NCBI GenBank assembly: GCA_018399455.1 | Contig: JAGYOT010000007.1 | Location: forward strand, 1 to 14,333 | From: Desulfobacterales bacterium | Lineage (GTDB): Bacteria > Desulfobacterota > Desulfobacteria > Desulfobacterales > Desulfosalsimonadaceae | Direction of reading: 5' to 3' | DNA length: 14,333 nt | Part shown: piece after piece, positions 1 to 6,201 of the stretch | How positions within the stretch are numbered: the first letter of the stretch is position 1 | Layout: each line of letters starts with the position of its first letter | The notes under the pieces: generated by a model | The model's database searches: none | The model's input: the letters and a program-made list of their open reading frames with translations, nothing else | What the model was told of the DNA's origin: nothing | Position numbers and translations under genes: made by a program

Positions 1-159
1 CACCAGCACGCCGGGCTGCAGAATTTCATGATAAAGCCATTTGCCTTTATTGTTTTTGATGACCGGCGGATAGAACTCTTCGAAGTTCCGCGGGCCGATA
101 TCCGTTATCCGATCTTTCATCGGATTTTCGGGATCATATCCTGACGATATAAAAGCCAT
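1..159 (-). CDS. dsrB: Dissimilatory sulfite reductase beta subunit, N-terminal part (cut by window edge)
   Basis: Beta subunit of the DsrAB siroheme sulfite reductase, which reduces sulfite in the cytoplasm in the last step of sulfate respiration. Only the first 53 codons lie in the window; the rest runs off the left edge. The N-terminus reads MAFISSGYDPENPMKDRITD and continues with DIGPRNFEEFYPPVIKNNKG, typical of DsrB. The ATG is at 159-157. A strong ribosome site (GAGGGGG, complement of 167-173) sits 7 nt upstream. The gene begins 14 bp after the dsrA stop, so the two are certainly cotranscribed, in the order dsrA-dsrB usual in sulfate reducers. The iron-sulfur and siroheme residues of DsrB lie outside the window and cannot be checked. 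Identification rests on the N-terminus plus the linkage to dsrA. Confidence 0.95.
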   Translation of the reverse strand, partial: MAFISSGYDPENPMKDRITDIGPRNFEEFYPPVIKNNKGKWLYHEILQPGVLV

Positions 160-173
160 TCGTGCACCCCCTC

Positions 174-1493
174 TTATCGTTTATGATGTTTTCTGAATTC
201 ATTGATGTCTCGATCCCAGCCACCGGGTACTTCTTCCTCTTTCCAGAAGATATACGGATTGTGGCGAGGCTCCTGAACCATCCGCGGATCGGGATCCAGA
301 CCGGTGACCTCGAGCAGCTTCTGGAAGCTCTGTCGTTTCATCAATTCACCCAGACGCTCGCGGTTCTTGCCTTCTTCCATCCACCAGTCCCAAATACTTT
401 CAATGAGTTCTTTGATCTTTGCGTACTCATCGTCTTTATTAACCTCGATAAAGGGAACAAGGAGGGTGCTCATCTGAGCGCCGTCAAGAATCGGTGCCTT
501 GGCACCGGCCAGAATGGAGCATCCTTTGTCATTGCCCGGCCGCAGGGCTCTCGGCATGGCATTAATACAATGCATACAGCGGGTGCATTCCTTATTGTCG
601 ATCTCAAGCTTGCCGTTTTCATATTTCATGCATCCGGTGGGGCAGAGATCGACAACCTCTTTCTGAATATCGAAGGGGCCCCAGTCACGGCCGGCGTGTG
701 CACCGCCATTGGGCTTTAGTTCACCGTTGACATAGGCTTGTACCGCTTCCTGATCAATCCGGATTTCATCCCTCCAGGTTCCGACAAAGGACAAATCCGC
801 CCTCGCGATGGAGGCAACGCAGCAATTCGGACAACCATCGAATTTGAACTTGAACTTGTATGGAAACGCGGGTCGATGCAGCTCATCCTGGTACTCCTGG
901 GTCAGATGCGTGCACAGATCCTGGGTATCATAGCAGGCCCATTCACAGCGCGCCTGTCCGATGCAATCCGAAGGGGTCCGCAGGTTGGATCCGGAGCCGC
1001 CAAGGTCCTGGTCCAGCTTATGGGTCATTTCATAGAAAATCTCTTCCAACTGCGGCGTGGTGGTCCCGAGGAAAATAATATCGCCGGTGGAGCCATGCAT
1101 GTTGGTCAAGCCGCTGCCCCGGAATTCCCAGAGGTCACAGAGCTGTTTAAGGTATTCGGTCGTATAGAAATGCCCGGATGGCTGATTGACCCGAAGCGTG
1201 TGGAAATGAGCCACGCCCGGAAAATTATCCGGCTGGTCGCAGTAACGGCCGATAACACCCCCGCCGTAGCCGAACACACCCACAATCCCGCCATGCTTCC
1301 AATGGGTGGTGCCGTCTTTGTAGGACAACTCCAGAACGCCCAGCAGATCCTCGATGTTATCCTGAGCTACCTGGTACTCCACGTTTCTCTCATTCTTTGC
1401 CCTTGCTTCGGCTTCCTGCTTCATGTCCGACACAAAGCTTGGCCATGGTCCGCTTTCCAGCTGATCCAGCAAGGGGGTTTCGTGTTTAGCCAT
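174..1493 (-). CDS. dsrA: Dissimilatory sulfite reductase alpha subunit
   Basis: DsrA, 439 aa, full length for the family. With DsrB it forms the cytoplasmic alpha2beta2 enzyme that reduces sulfite with electrons and DsrC. The siroheme-linked [4Fe-4S] cysteines are C177, C183, C221 and C225 (motifs CIGQARC and CPNCC). The inserted ferredoxin domain carries C284 (DLCPTGC) and C303/C306/C309 (CTRCMHC). Basic residues R83, R101, R172, K213, K215, K217 and R231 sit where, as I recall from family structures, siroheme carboxylates and substrate are bound. The start ATG at 1493-1491 follows an AAGGGAGGT ribosome site by about 6 nt. The motif set indicates a reductive-type enzyme of a sulfate or sulfite reducer; a tree would be needed to exclude the oxidative form. 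dsrB follows after 14 bp. No frameshift or missing cofactor residue is visible. Confidence 0.98.
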   Translation of the reverse strand: MAKHETPLLDQLESGPWPSFVSDMKQEAEARAKNERNVEYQVAQDNIEDLLGVLELSYKDGTTHWKHGGIVGVFGYGGGVIGRYCDQPDNFPGVAHFHTLRVNQPSGHFYTTEYLKQLCDLWEFRGSGLTNMHGSTGDIIFLGTTTPQLEEIFYEMTHKLDQDLGGSGSNLRTPSDCIGQARCEWACYDTQDLCTHLTQEYQDELHRPAFPYKFKFKFDGCPNCCVASIARADLSFVGTWRDEIRIDQEAVQAYVNGELKPNGGAHAGRDWGPFDIQKEVVDLCPTGCMKYENGKLEIDNKECTRCMHCINAMPRALRPGNDKGCSILAGAKAPILDGAQMSTLLVPFIEVNKDDEYAKIKELIESIWDWWMEEGKNRERLGELMKRQSFQKLLEVTGLDPDPRMVQEPRHNPYIFWKEEEVPGGWDRDINEFRKHHKR

Positions 1494-1650
1494 TGTTTAC
1501 CTCCCTTTTTTAAGAATTACATCACCCTATCTAGCTTCTTTTCAATGGGCCACACTCCAGAAATTACCAAAAATCAAACGACATCCATCTCTTCTGACTA
1601 TATATTTCAAACCTATTCCCTAGGTATTCTTCATATCCCAAAAGATTGTT

Positions 1651-1679
1651 TTTATAAAATTTCCCGGCCAGCTTGTCAA
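1651..1679 (-). promoter_or_regulatory. Predicted sigma70-type promoter of dsrAB
   Basis: On the minus strand a perfect -35 box TTGACA (complement of 1674-1679) is followed after exactly 17 nt by TATAAA (complement of 1651-1656). Transcription would start near 1644, leaving a leader of about 150 nt before the dsrA ATG. It lies between the TPR gene and dsrA, so dsrAB need not depend on read-through from the TPR gene. The leader holds only a weak 5-bp stem (ACCTA/TAGGT) besides the ribosome site. Predicted from sequence only. Confidence 0.7.
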
Positions 1680-1753
1680 TAAAAAAGGAAACGAAGGGGT
1701 TCAAAATGCAGCCGAATCAAAATATTCTCCCGCCGCTGCCCGCCACAGCGAAT

Positions 1754-2377
1754 TCACTGTCTGTGAGGTTCAATTTCCCTGACAATTTCCGGCGCCACTT
1801 CATAGCCCAGTTCCCGGGCTTTGTCACAGTGTTTCACCGCCTCTGCCGGCGAGCCTTTCTCCAGATAAGCAATGGCCAGATTGTTGTGGGCCAGGGCAAA
1901 CTTTTCATCAATTTCAAGTGCTTTAAGGCTGACCTCAATGCTCTTATCAATCTGTCCGCTGAACAAATAGGCGTTGGCCAGGGTGGCATACCCCTGGATG
2001 AAATACTGGTTAAACTGGACGGCTTTTTCAAGGAATTCGATCGCTTTCTCATAGTTGCCCTTTTGCATATGCGCAAAGCCGATATTGCCGTAACCCTCGG
2101 CAAAGCGGGGTCTGGCGGTAATCGCCCGCTGATTGTAGGCCAGGCATCCGTCCAGGTCTCCGCGCTGAAGACAAATGCCGCCCAACTGGACGTAGGCTTC
2201 AGCAAGATTGGGGCTGCAGTTGATGGCTTCCTTGAACTCCTTCTCCGCTTCGGCAATGCTTTTGATACTCAACAGCGCAGTGGCCAGGTTGTAATGCGTA
2301 TTGCCGCATTCCGGATTGGACAGCAGGGCAAACCGCTGTTCCTGTATATAGTCTTCAATTGTCTGGTTTTCCGACAT
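1754..2377 (-). CDS. Tetratricopeptide repeat protein
   Basis: Predicted soluble protein of 207 aa made almost entirely of TPR repeats, which form helical-hairpin scaffolds for protein-protein contacts. About five 34-residue units can be followed, with the usual small and aromatic positions, for example HYNLATALLSIKSIAEAEKE, AYVQLGGICLQRGDLDGCLA, GYGNIGFAHMQKGNYEKAIE, GYATLANAYLFSGQIDKSIE and AHNNLAIAYLEKGSPAEAVK. No signal peptide or membrane segment is seen, so it is probably cytoplasmic. I chose the ATG at 2377-2375 because GAGGT lies 7 nt upstream; an in-frame TTG at 2395 would add six residues but lacks a ribosome site. It lies upstream of dsrA on the same strand with its own candidate promoter. 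A link to sulfite reduction is suggested only by position; partner and function are unknown. Confidence 0.85.
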   Translation of the reverse strand: MSENQTIEDYIQEQRFALLSNPECGNTHYNLATALLSIKSIAEAEKEFKEAINCSPNLAEAYVQLGGICLQRGDLDGCLAYNQRAITARPRFAEGYGNIGFAHMQKGNYEKAIEFLEKAVQFNQYFIQGYATLANAYLFSGQIDKSIEVSLKALEIDEKFALAHNNLAIAYLEKGSPAEAVKHCDKARELGYEVAPEIVREIEPHRQ

Positions 2378-2416
2378 TATTTTTACCTCTTCCAATTTTC
2401 GGGATTAAGCCGCCGA

Positions 2417-2430
2417 ACGGGCCGGCCCGT
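2417..2430. promoter_or_regulatory. Perfect 14-bp palindrome in the TPR-gene leader
   Basis: ACGGGCCGGCCCGT is perfectly self-complementary. It lies between the predicted -10 box (2445-2450) and the ribosome site of the TPR gene, so it would sit near the 5' end of that transcript. It could be an operator or an RNA stem. Its function is unproven, and GC-rich palindromes also arise by chance. Confidence 0.4.
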
Positions 2431-2444
2431 ATGTAAGTTTTGAG

Positions 2445-2472
2445 ACTAAAGATAATCCGGCTTGATTGTCAA
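2445..2472 (-). promoter_or_regulatory. Candidate promoter of the TPR gene
   Basis: On the minus strand TTGACA (complement of 2467-2472) is followed after 16 nt by TTTAGT (complement of 2445-2450), which matches the -10 consensus at four of six positions. It points at the TPR gene, about 70 nt upstream of its ATG. Confidence 0.45.
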
Positions 2473-2574
2473 GCAAAATCCGAGGCCCGCAAGCACTTGA
2501 GGGTCCTTGCCCTCCGGGGCGGAAACCTGGACCCCGCCCAAGCCTTTTAGCCATGTTTTGACCAATGTTTTTGA

Positions 2575-2604
2575 TTGACAGCAGTCAACTAAATTTTTTA
2601 CAAA
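2575..2604 (+). promoter_or_regulatory. Candidate promoter of the DapA-like gene
   Basis: TTGACA at 2575-2580 is followed after 18 nt by TACAAA at 2599-2604 (four of six -10 positions), about 50 nt before the DapA-like ATG. The -35 box overlaps a small inverted repeat, TTGAC-N4-GTCAA (2575-2588), which might be a regulator site. It is divergent from the TPR-gene promoter in the same intergenic region. Confidence 0.45.
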
Positions 2605-2656
2605 TAACCCTGTCGTAGATGCATCTCACAGTTGTCAATTGTTTTCAGGAGGCATT

Positions 2657-3691
2657 ATGCAAGCTGGCTGTTTTACCGCACTAATTACCCCTTTTGCCGG
2701 GGATGGCATAGACTATGATGGGTTGAGCCGAATCGTTGACTTCCAGATTGCCAGCGGAATTACGGGTATTCTGGCGGTTGGAACCACCGGCGAGAGTCCG
2801 ACCCTGTCCTGGGATGAACATATTACATTGATTGACACTATTGCCGAAAAAACCAGACAGAAATGCGCCTGTATAGCCGGCACCGGCAGCAACAACACGG
2901 CAGAAACGCTTTCGGCAACTGCACACGCGGCAAAAACAGGCATAGAAGCTGTACTCCTCGTCGATCCCTATTACAATGGCCCCAGTTCAATCGAAATCCG
3001 AAAAGAATATATGGAACCGGTGGCCGCTCAATTTCCCGACATTCAGATCATCCCGTATGTCATTCCGGGCCGGACCGGCGCTCAATTGCTTCCCGCCGAC
3101 ATCGCCATTCTGGCCGCCACCTATCCCAATGTGAAATCCGTCAAAGAAGCCACCGGCAGCCTTGATAACATGCGGGCCACACGTCAATGCTGCGGCCCGG
3201 ACTTTATTCTGCTCTCAGGCGATGACGGCCTGACCTTTGATATGATGACAGATCCTGAAATCAAGGGATCGGGCGTTATTTCCGTCATATCAAACATTGC
3301 CCCCAAGGCCGTGACCGACATGGTAACCCTCTTAAACCAGGGCGACACGGCCGGCGCAGAAAAGCTTAAAAATGCCCTGGACCCTCTTTTTAATCTGGTT
3401 TCAATCAAAACCACGGAGAGCACAAGCTACGGTGACGTGGTCTGCAAGGCCCGGAACCCTCTGCCCATTAAAACCCTCATGCAAATTCTGGAACTCCCCG
3501 CCGGGGCGTGCCGCAGGCCCCTGGGAAGGCTGACAAAAAACGGACTTGATCAGCTTCTGACGGCTGCGCGCACCGTACAGGCCAAGTCTCCTGAAATCTT
3601 CAGGCCCGCCGCCGAATTCTTCAACATTGATATTGATGAACGCCTGAATAATGAAAAGTACTGGAAAGGACTGCATTACGAGGCTTATTAG
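2657..3691 (+). CDS. Dihydrodipicolinate synthase (DapA) family aldolase, long form
   Basis: Class I Schiff-base TIM-barrel aldolase or lyase of the DapA/NAL family, 344 aa. True DapA condenses pyruvate with aspartate semialdehyde in lysine synthesis. Visible landmarks are GTTGE at 42-46 (T43, T44), DPYYNGP with Y105/Y106, the catalytic-type Tyr in PYVIPGRTG (Y134, R139), and the Schiff-base lysine in SVKEATG (K163). LLSGDDG and GSGVISVISNIAP are also family-typical. All core catalytic positions of DapA are therefore present. At 344 aa it is about 50 residues longer than E. coli DapA (292 aa); the extra length is mainly at the C-terminus. YYNGP replaces the more usual YYNRP/YYNKP. The start ATG has a consensus AGGAGG four nt upstream; an in-frame TTG at 2639 lacks support. 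Single-gene unit with its own terminator. Substrate could differ from that of DapA, so I give no gene symbol. Confidence 0.85.
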   Translation: MQAGCFTALITPFAGDGIDYDGLSRIVDFQIASGITGILAVGTTGESPTLSWDEHITLIDTIAEKTRQKCACIAGTGSNNTAETLSATAHAAKTGIEAVLLVDPYYNGPSSIEIRKEYMEPVAAQFPDIQIIPYVIPGRTGAQLLPADIAILAATYPNVKSVKEATGSLDNMRATRQCCGPDFILLSGDDGLTFDMMTDPEIKGSGVISVISNIAPKAVTDMVTLLNQGDTAGAEKLKNALDPLFNLVSIKTTESTSYGDVVCKARNPLPIKTLMQILELPAGACRRPLGRLTKNGLDQLLTAARTVQAKSPEIFRPAAEFFNIDIDERLNNEKYWKGLHYEAY

Positions 3692-3725
3692 GTAAGCCTG
3701 CCTCCTTTTCGGGACATACCCGGCC

Positions 3726-3760
3726 ATCGGCGCTCAAATTTTTTGAGCGCCGATTTGTAT
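3726..3760 (+). terminator. Rho-independent terminator after the DapA-like gene
   Basis: ATCGGCGCTC and GAGCGCCGAT form a perfect 10-bp stem, extended by AAA/TTT to 13 bp with a TTT loop (3726-3754), followed by TTGTAT and more T-rich sequence. It lies 35 nt after the stop. It could also back up termination of the convergent YkgJ-type gene ending at 3789, but no T-run follows on that strand. Confidence 0.85.
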
Positions 3761-3788
3761 TTCATTCCGGATCGCCATGATGGCGCGT

Positions 3789-4598
3789 CTACCCTTTTGA
3801 ATCCGTCTTTTTCCGGCGCGATGCCGCCGCCGCTTCATTGATGTGAAAATCACCTTCTTTGAACAAAAGCCAGCGAAGCCACTGAAACCCGAATTCAAGC
3901 AGTTCAAGCTCGTCGGCCTGAATTCTTTCAACCGTCTTTTTATCCACGTCATAAAGATCCAGAAAACTGCTCTCGAAGACGAACCGCCGGAACTGATCGA
4001 TGTTATAACTGGCGGTAAAAAACATGTTTTTGGTTTTTTGGGTCAGCCGGATATTGGAGGGAATGGATCGTTTCCGGACAATCAAATCCGTCCATTCGGC
4101 ATTAACGGCGTCATAGATATCAACGCCCTGGTCCCGCCGCCATTCATCCACCGTCCATTCCCTGTCTTCTTCAAATCCGCGGCAATGGTCCTCTTGAACA
4201 AAAAAATAAAACCCCTCGGTCTGCTGTTCCTTGTGGCTCAGGGAACCAACGCCCAGCGGGTAATAGCGGCAGGTGGTCGGTCGATCTTCATACACAATGC
4301 AGCCCTCCTCGCGCACAAACGGACAGGACTTGTCCTCATCATCCATCATTTTCAGTGTAACGACAGGGAGATCCGTTTTTTCCAGCAGATGCGGGACGGT
4401 GTATATGGCCAGGAACTCATCAGAGGTAATCTGCATCCTGTTTTTAAGCCGAATGATATCATACGGGGTTAAGGTGATATTAATGCCCCTGCAGCAACGC
4501 GTAAAACACGACAAGCCTTTGTGGCAGGCGAACTTGAAGGTACTGTTCGCTGTCAGTTGAACAGGAGGAATTTTAGCGCTGTTTCTGAGTACATCCAT
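3789..4598 (-). CDS. YkgJ-family cysteine-cluster protein (large form)
   Basis: Protein of 269 aa carrying the YkgJ-type cysteine cluster (often annotated as a putative Fe-S or zinc-binding protein of unknown function). The cluster reads C25-x5-C31-x3-C35-C36, then SCPF (C92), GCIVYEDRPTTCRYYP (C100, C110) and EDHC (C139). The stretch LTPYDIIRLKNR after the first cluster is family-typical. Residues 140-269 are a charged, helical C-terminal extension without a motif I recognise. No signal peptide or membrane segment. The ATG at 4598-4596 follows AAGGAGG by about 8 nt. It is the last gene of a minus-strand trio, 100 bp after an SDR gene, and is a clear paralogue of the smaller YkgJ-type gene at 5504-5944. 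The metal and biochemical role are not established; maturation or metal delivery is a guess. Confidence 0.85.
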   Translation of the reverse strand: MDVLRNSAKIPPVQLTANSTFKFACHKGLSCFTRCCRGINITLTPYDIIRLKNRMQITSDEFLAIYTVPHLLEKTDLPVVTLKMMDDEDKSCPFVREEGCIVYEDRPTTCRYYPLGVGSLSHKEQQTEGFYFFVQEDHCRGFEEDREWTVDEWRRDQGVDIYDAVNAEWTDLIVRKRSIPSNIRLTQKTKNMFFTASYNIDQFRRFVFESSFLDLYDVDKKTVERIQADELELLEFGFQWLRWLLFKEGDFHINEAAAASRRKKTDSKG

Positions 4599-4698
4599 TT
4601 AATTAGGCCTCCTTCGATTGTTATTAGTTAAGACTGCCCCCTGCAGTAATGGCCGCTCCTGTGTCCGACCGAGACCCGAATCCAGGTTCAGGCCCGAT

Positions 4699-5514
4699 TT
4701 ATTCGACCCCTTCCGGCATCGGTGCAACCTGCTCTCCCCCCAGCACATAGCCGCCGTCCAGCCGAATCACAGATCCCGTCATATAAGGGGCATCCGCAAC
4801 GAGAAACAAAACGGCCCTGACCACGTCATCGGTCCTGCCGGTACGGCCCAGCAGCGTGTGCGCCAGCAGAGCCTGCTGGTGCTTCTCCTCCAAAAGCCCC
4901 CAACCTCTTGTTTTTTGCGCATGCCGGGTCTCAAAAAAGCCCAGCATAAGCTCATTTACCCTGACTTCGGGCGCTCCCAGGCGGGCCCAGGTTTCCGTGA
5001 AAAGAGAAACACCGCGATTGGCTGCCGCATAAGCGTCATTGAACACATAGCTCGCCGGCCCGCTTCGACCCACAACGCCGGCAATAGATGAAAAATTAAT
5101 CACACAGCCTTCGCCGCCCTCTTTCAAATAAGGTAGCGCCGCCTCAAAAACCCATTGCTTGGCCCTTAACGTGGTTTCCATTTCCAGATCCCACTGGGAT
5201 CTGGTATAGGCGCCGTGCACCACCGGCCAGCCGCCACGCTCAATATTATTAATAAGAATGTCCAGTCGGCCAAACCGGTCCATCACTTGCCGGAGAAGGC
5301 CAGCGATTTGCTCGGTATCCCTGAGATTCACGGGCACCAACAGATGCTCCCGGCCGGTCTCTGCCAAATCGGCCTTCAAGTCCGGCAGCGCCTCTATCCA
5401 ATCATAATATGTAGCGGCGATCATGGCTCCACGGCGTGCCAGCGCAAGCGCCACCGCTTTTCCGATGCCTTTGATGCTGCCAAGTACAAGGGCAACCTTG
5501 CCGTCAAGCCTCAT
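4699..5514 (-). CDS. Short-chain dehydrogenase/reductase (SDR) family protein, atypical active site
   Basis: Rossmann-fold SDR protein, 271 aa. The N-terminal dinucleotide motif is LGSIKGIG (G12, G16, G18), followed by the NNIERGG variant of NNAG (N89, N90) and the serine motif NFSSIAG (S143). The C-terminal LDGGYVLGG is typical of SDRs. The catalytic region is odd. Y156 stands 13 residues after S143, the classical spacing, but is followed by FNDAYAAANRG, so the usual YxxxK lysine is absent whether Y156 (then D160) or Y162 (then N166) is taken as catalytic. Relative to FabG-like enzymes this looks like a six-residue insertion plus Lys-to-Asn. I chose the ATG at 5514-5512 because GGAGAGG lies 6 nt upstream; the TTG six bases earlier is too close to it. 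The gene overlaps the preceding YkgJ-type gene by 11 bp, suggesting translational coupling. Substrate unknown. Confidence 0.85.
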   Translation of the reverse strand: MRLDGKVALVLGSIKGIGKAVALALARRGAMIAATYYDWIEALPDLKADLAETGREHLLVPVNLRDTEQIAGLLRQVMDRFGRLDILINNIERGGWPVVHGAYTRSQWDLEMETTLRAKQWVFEAALPYLKEGGEGCVINFSSIAGVVGRSGPASYVFNDAYAAANRGVSLFTETWARLGAPEVRVNELMLGFFETRHAQKTRGWGLLEEKHQQALLAHTLLGRTGRTDDVVRAVLFLVADAPYMTGSVIRLDGGYVLGGEQVAPMPEGVE

Positions 5515-5944
5515 CTTCAACCTCTCCGGCCGCTTGACGAATCTTTTCAGCGATCACATCCAGGCCGAACCGGAGCAGGTCTTCATCTGAGGCACGCGAT
5601 CGGGACAGAATCCGAATAAGCGGGTATATCCGGCAGGATGAAGGGCGATTTTCATAAACCAGGCAGCCCTCGGGAACAACAAACGGGCATGTCAAAAACA
5701 CTTTTTCTTTGGGCTTTAACGTCACGACCGGCAGTCCGGTCTGCGGGCCTGTATGAACCGCGGTATACCGCCTGAGAAAATCGCTTGAAGTCATACCAAA
5801 ATGCCGCTTGAGCCGCAGAATATCATAAGGGGTAAGGAACTGATTCAAATCACGGCAACACAAATTAAAACAGGATATGCCGGGGGCGCATCTAAAAGTA
5901 AAGGAACTGTCAAGGGACAGCTCGGTCATTGCTTCGGATATCAT
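5504..5944 (-). CDS. YkgJ-family cysteine-cluster protein (small form)
   Basis: Protein of about 146 aa with the same cysteine pattern as the large paralogue downstream: C19-x5-C25-x3-C29-C30, then TCPF (C86) and GCLVYENRPSSCRIYP (C94, C104). LTPYDILRLKRHFG follows the first cluster. It lacks the long C-terminal region of the other copy. The start is uncertain. The ATG at 5944-5942 (MISEAMTELS) gives the best match to the paralogue's N-terminus, but the nearest GGGAGG is 15 nt away. An ATG at 6037 would add 31 unconserved residues without a ribosome site; one at 5929 is also possible. First gene of the YkgJ-SDR-YkgJ trio; its end overlaps the SDR start. Biochemical function not established. 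Confidence 0.82.
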   Translation of the reverse strand: MISEAMTELSLDSSFTFRCAPGISCFNLCCRDLNQFLTPYDILRLKRHFGMTSSDFLRRYTAVHTGPQTGLPVVTLKPKEKVFLTCPFVVPEGCLVYENRPSSCRIYPLIRILSRSRASDEDLLRFGLDVIAEKIRQAAGEVEDEA

Positions 5945-6094
5945 GGCTTTTTTTGGGGGCCTCCCTTCAGACAGCCAAAAAAGACAATTGCGTTTTCTCC
6001 GGGAACATGCTAAATGAGCCGGGATAGAATTGATCATATCGATAAAAAACAGCTGCCCCGGCGATGGAATAAGCGTTCACTATTTGTTTTTTGC

Positions 6095-6122
6095 TTGCAT
6101 CACGCGTCTGATCTGTTAAAAT
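6095..6122 (+). promoter_or_regulatory. Weak candidate promoter of infC
   Basis: TTGCAT (6095-6100), 16-nt spacer, TAAAAT (6117-6122, five of six -10 positions). The following leader of about 70 nt is very AT-rich (6121-6170) and contains further possible -10 sequences such as TATAGT, so the real start site is uncertain. Confidence 0.35.
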
Positions 6123-6185
6123 AAATGTTTAATATAGTATTTTTTTATATAAATGTAAATGTTAAAAATGCATCCATCTAAATCC

Positions 6186-6201
6186 AGGAGGTGTCGGCAT
6201 A
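6186..6201 (+). promoter_or_regulatory. infC ribosome binding site and AUA start codon
   Basis: A full Shine-Dalgarno sequence AGGAGG (6186-6191) stands 7 nt before ATA (6199-6201), in frame with infC. Between the upstream in-frame stop (TAA at 6163) and residue 22 there is no ATG, GTG or TTG in this frame. Known biology: IF3 rejects non-canonical start codons, and infC in E. coli and other bacteria uses AUU, AUC or similar starts to autoregulate its own translation. An AUA start fits that scheme. Confidence 0.75.

Noticed and set aside
162..1682. Long plus-strand reading frames opposite dsrA (185 and 314 codons)
   Set aside because: They are antisense shadows of dsrA, which has complete family motifs, and have no ribosome site or recognisable domain.
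2407..2554. A 49-codon minus-strand ORF (MAKRLGRGPG...) in the spacer upstream of the TPR gene
   Set aside because: No ribosome site, odd composition driven by the GC-rich hairpins, overlaps predicted promoter elements, and resembles no protein I know.
5945..6037. N-terminal extension of the small YkgJ-type protein from an ATG at 6037
   Set aside because: No ribosome site, and the extra 31 residues do not match the N-terminus of the paralogue at 3789-4598.
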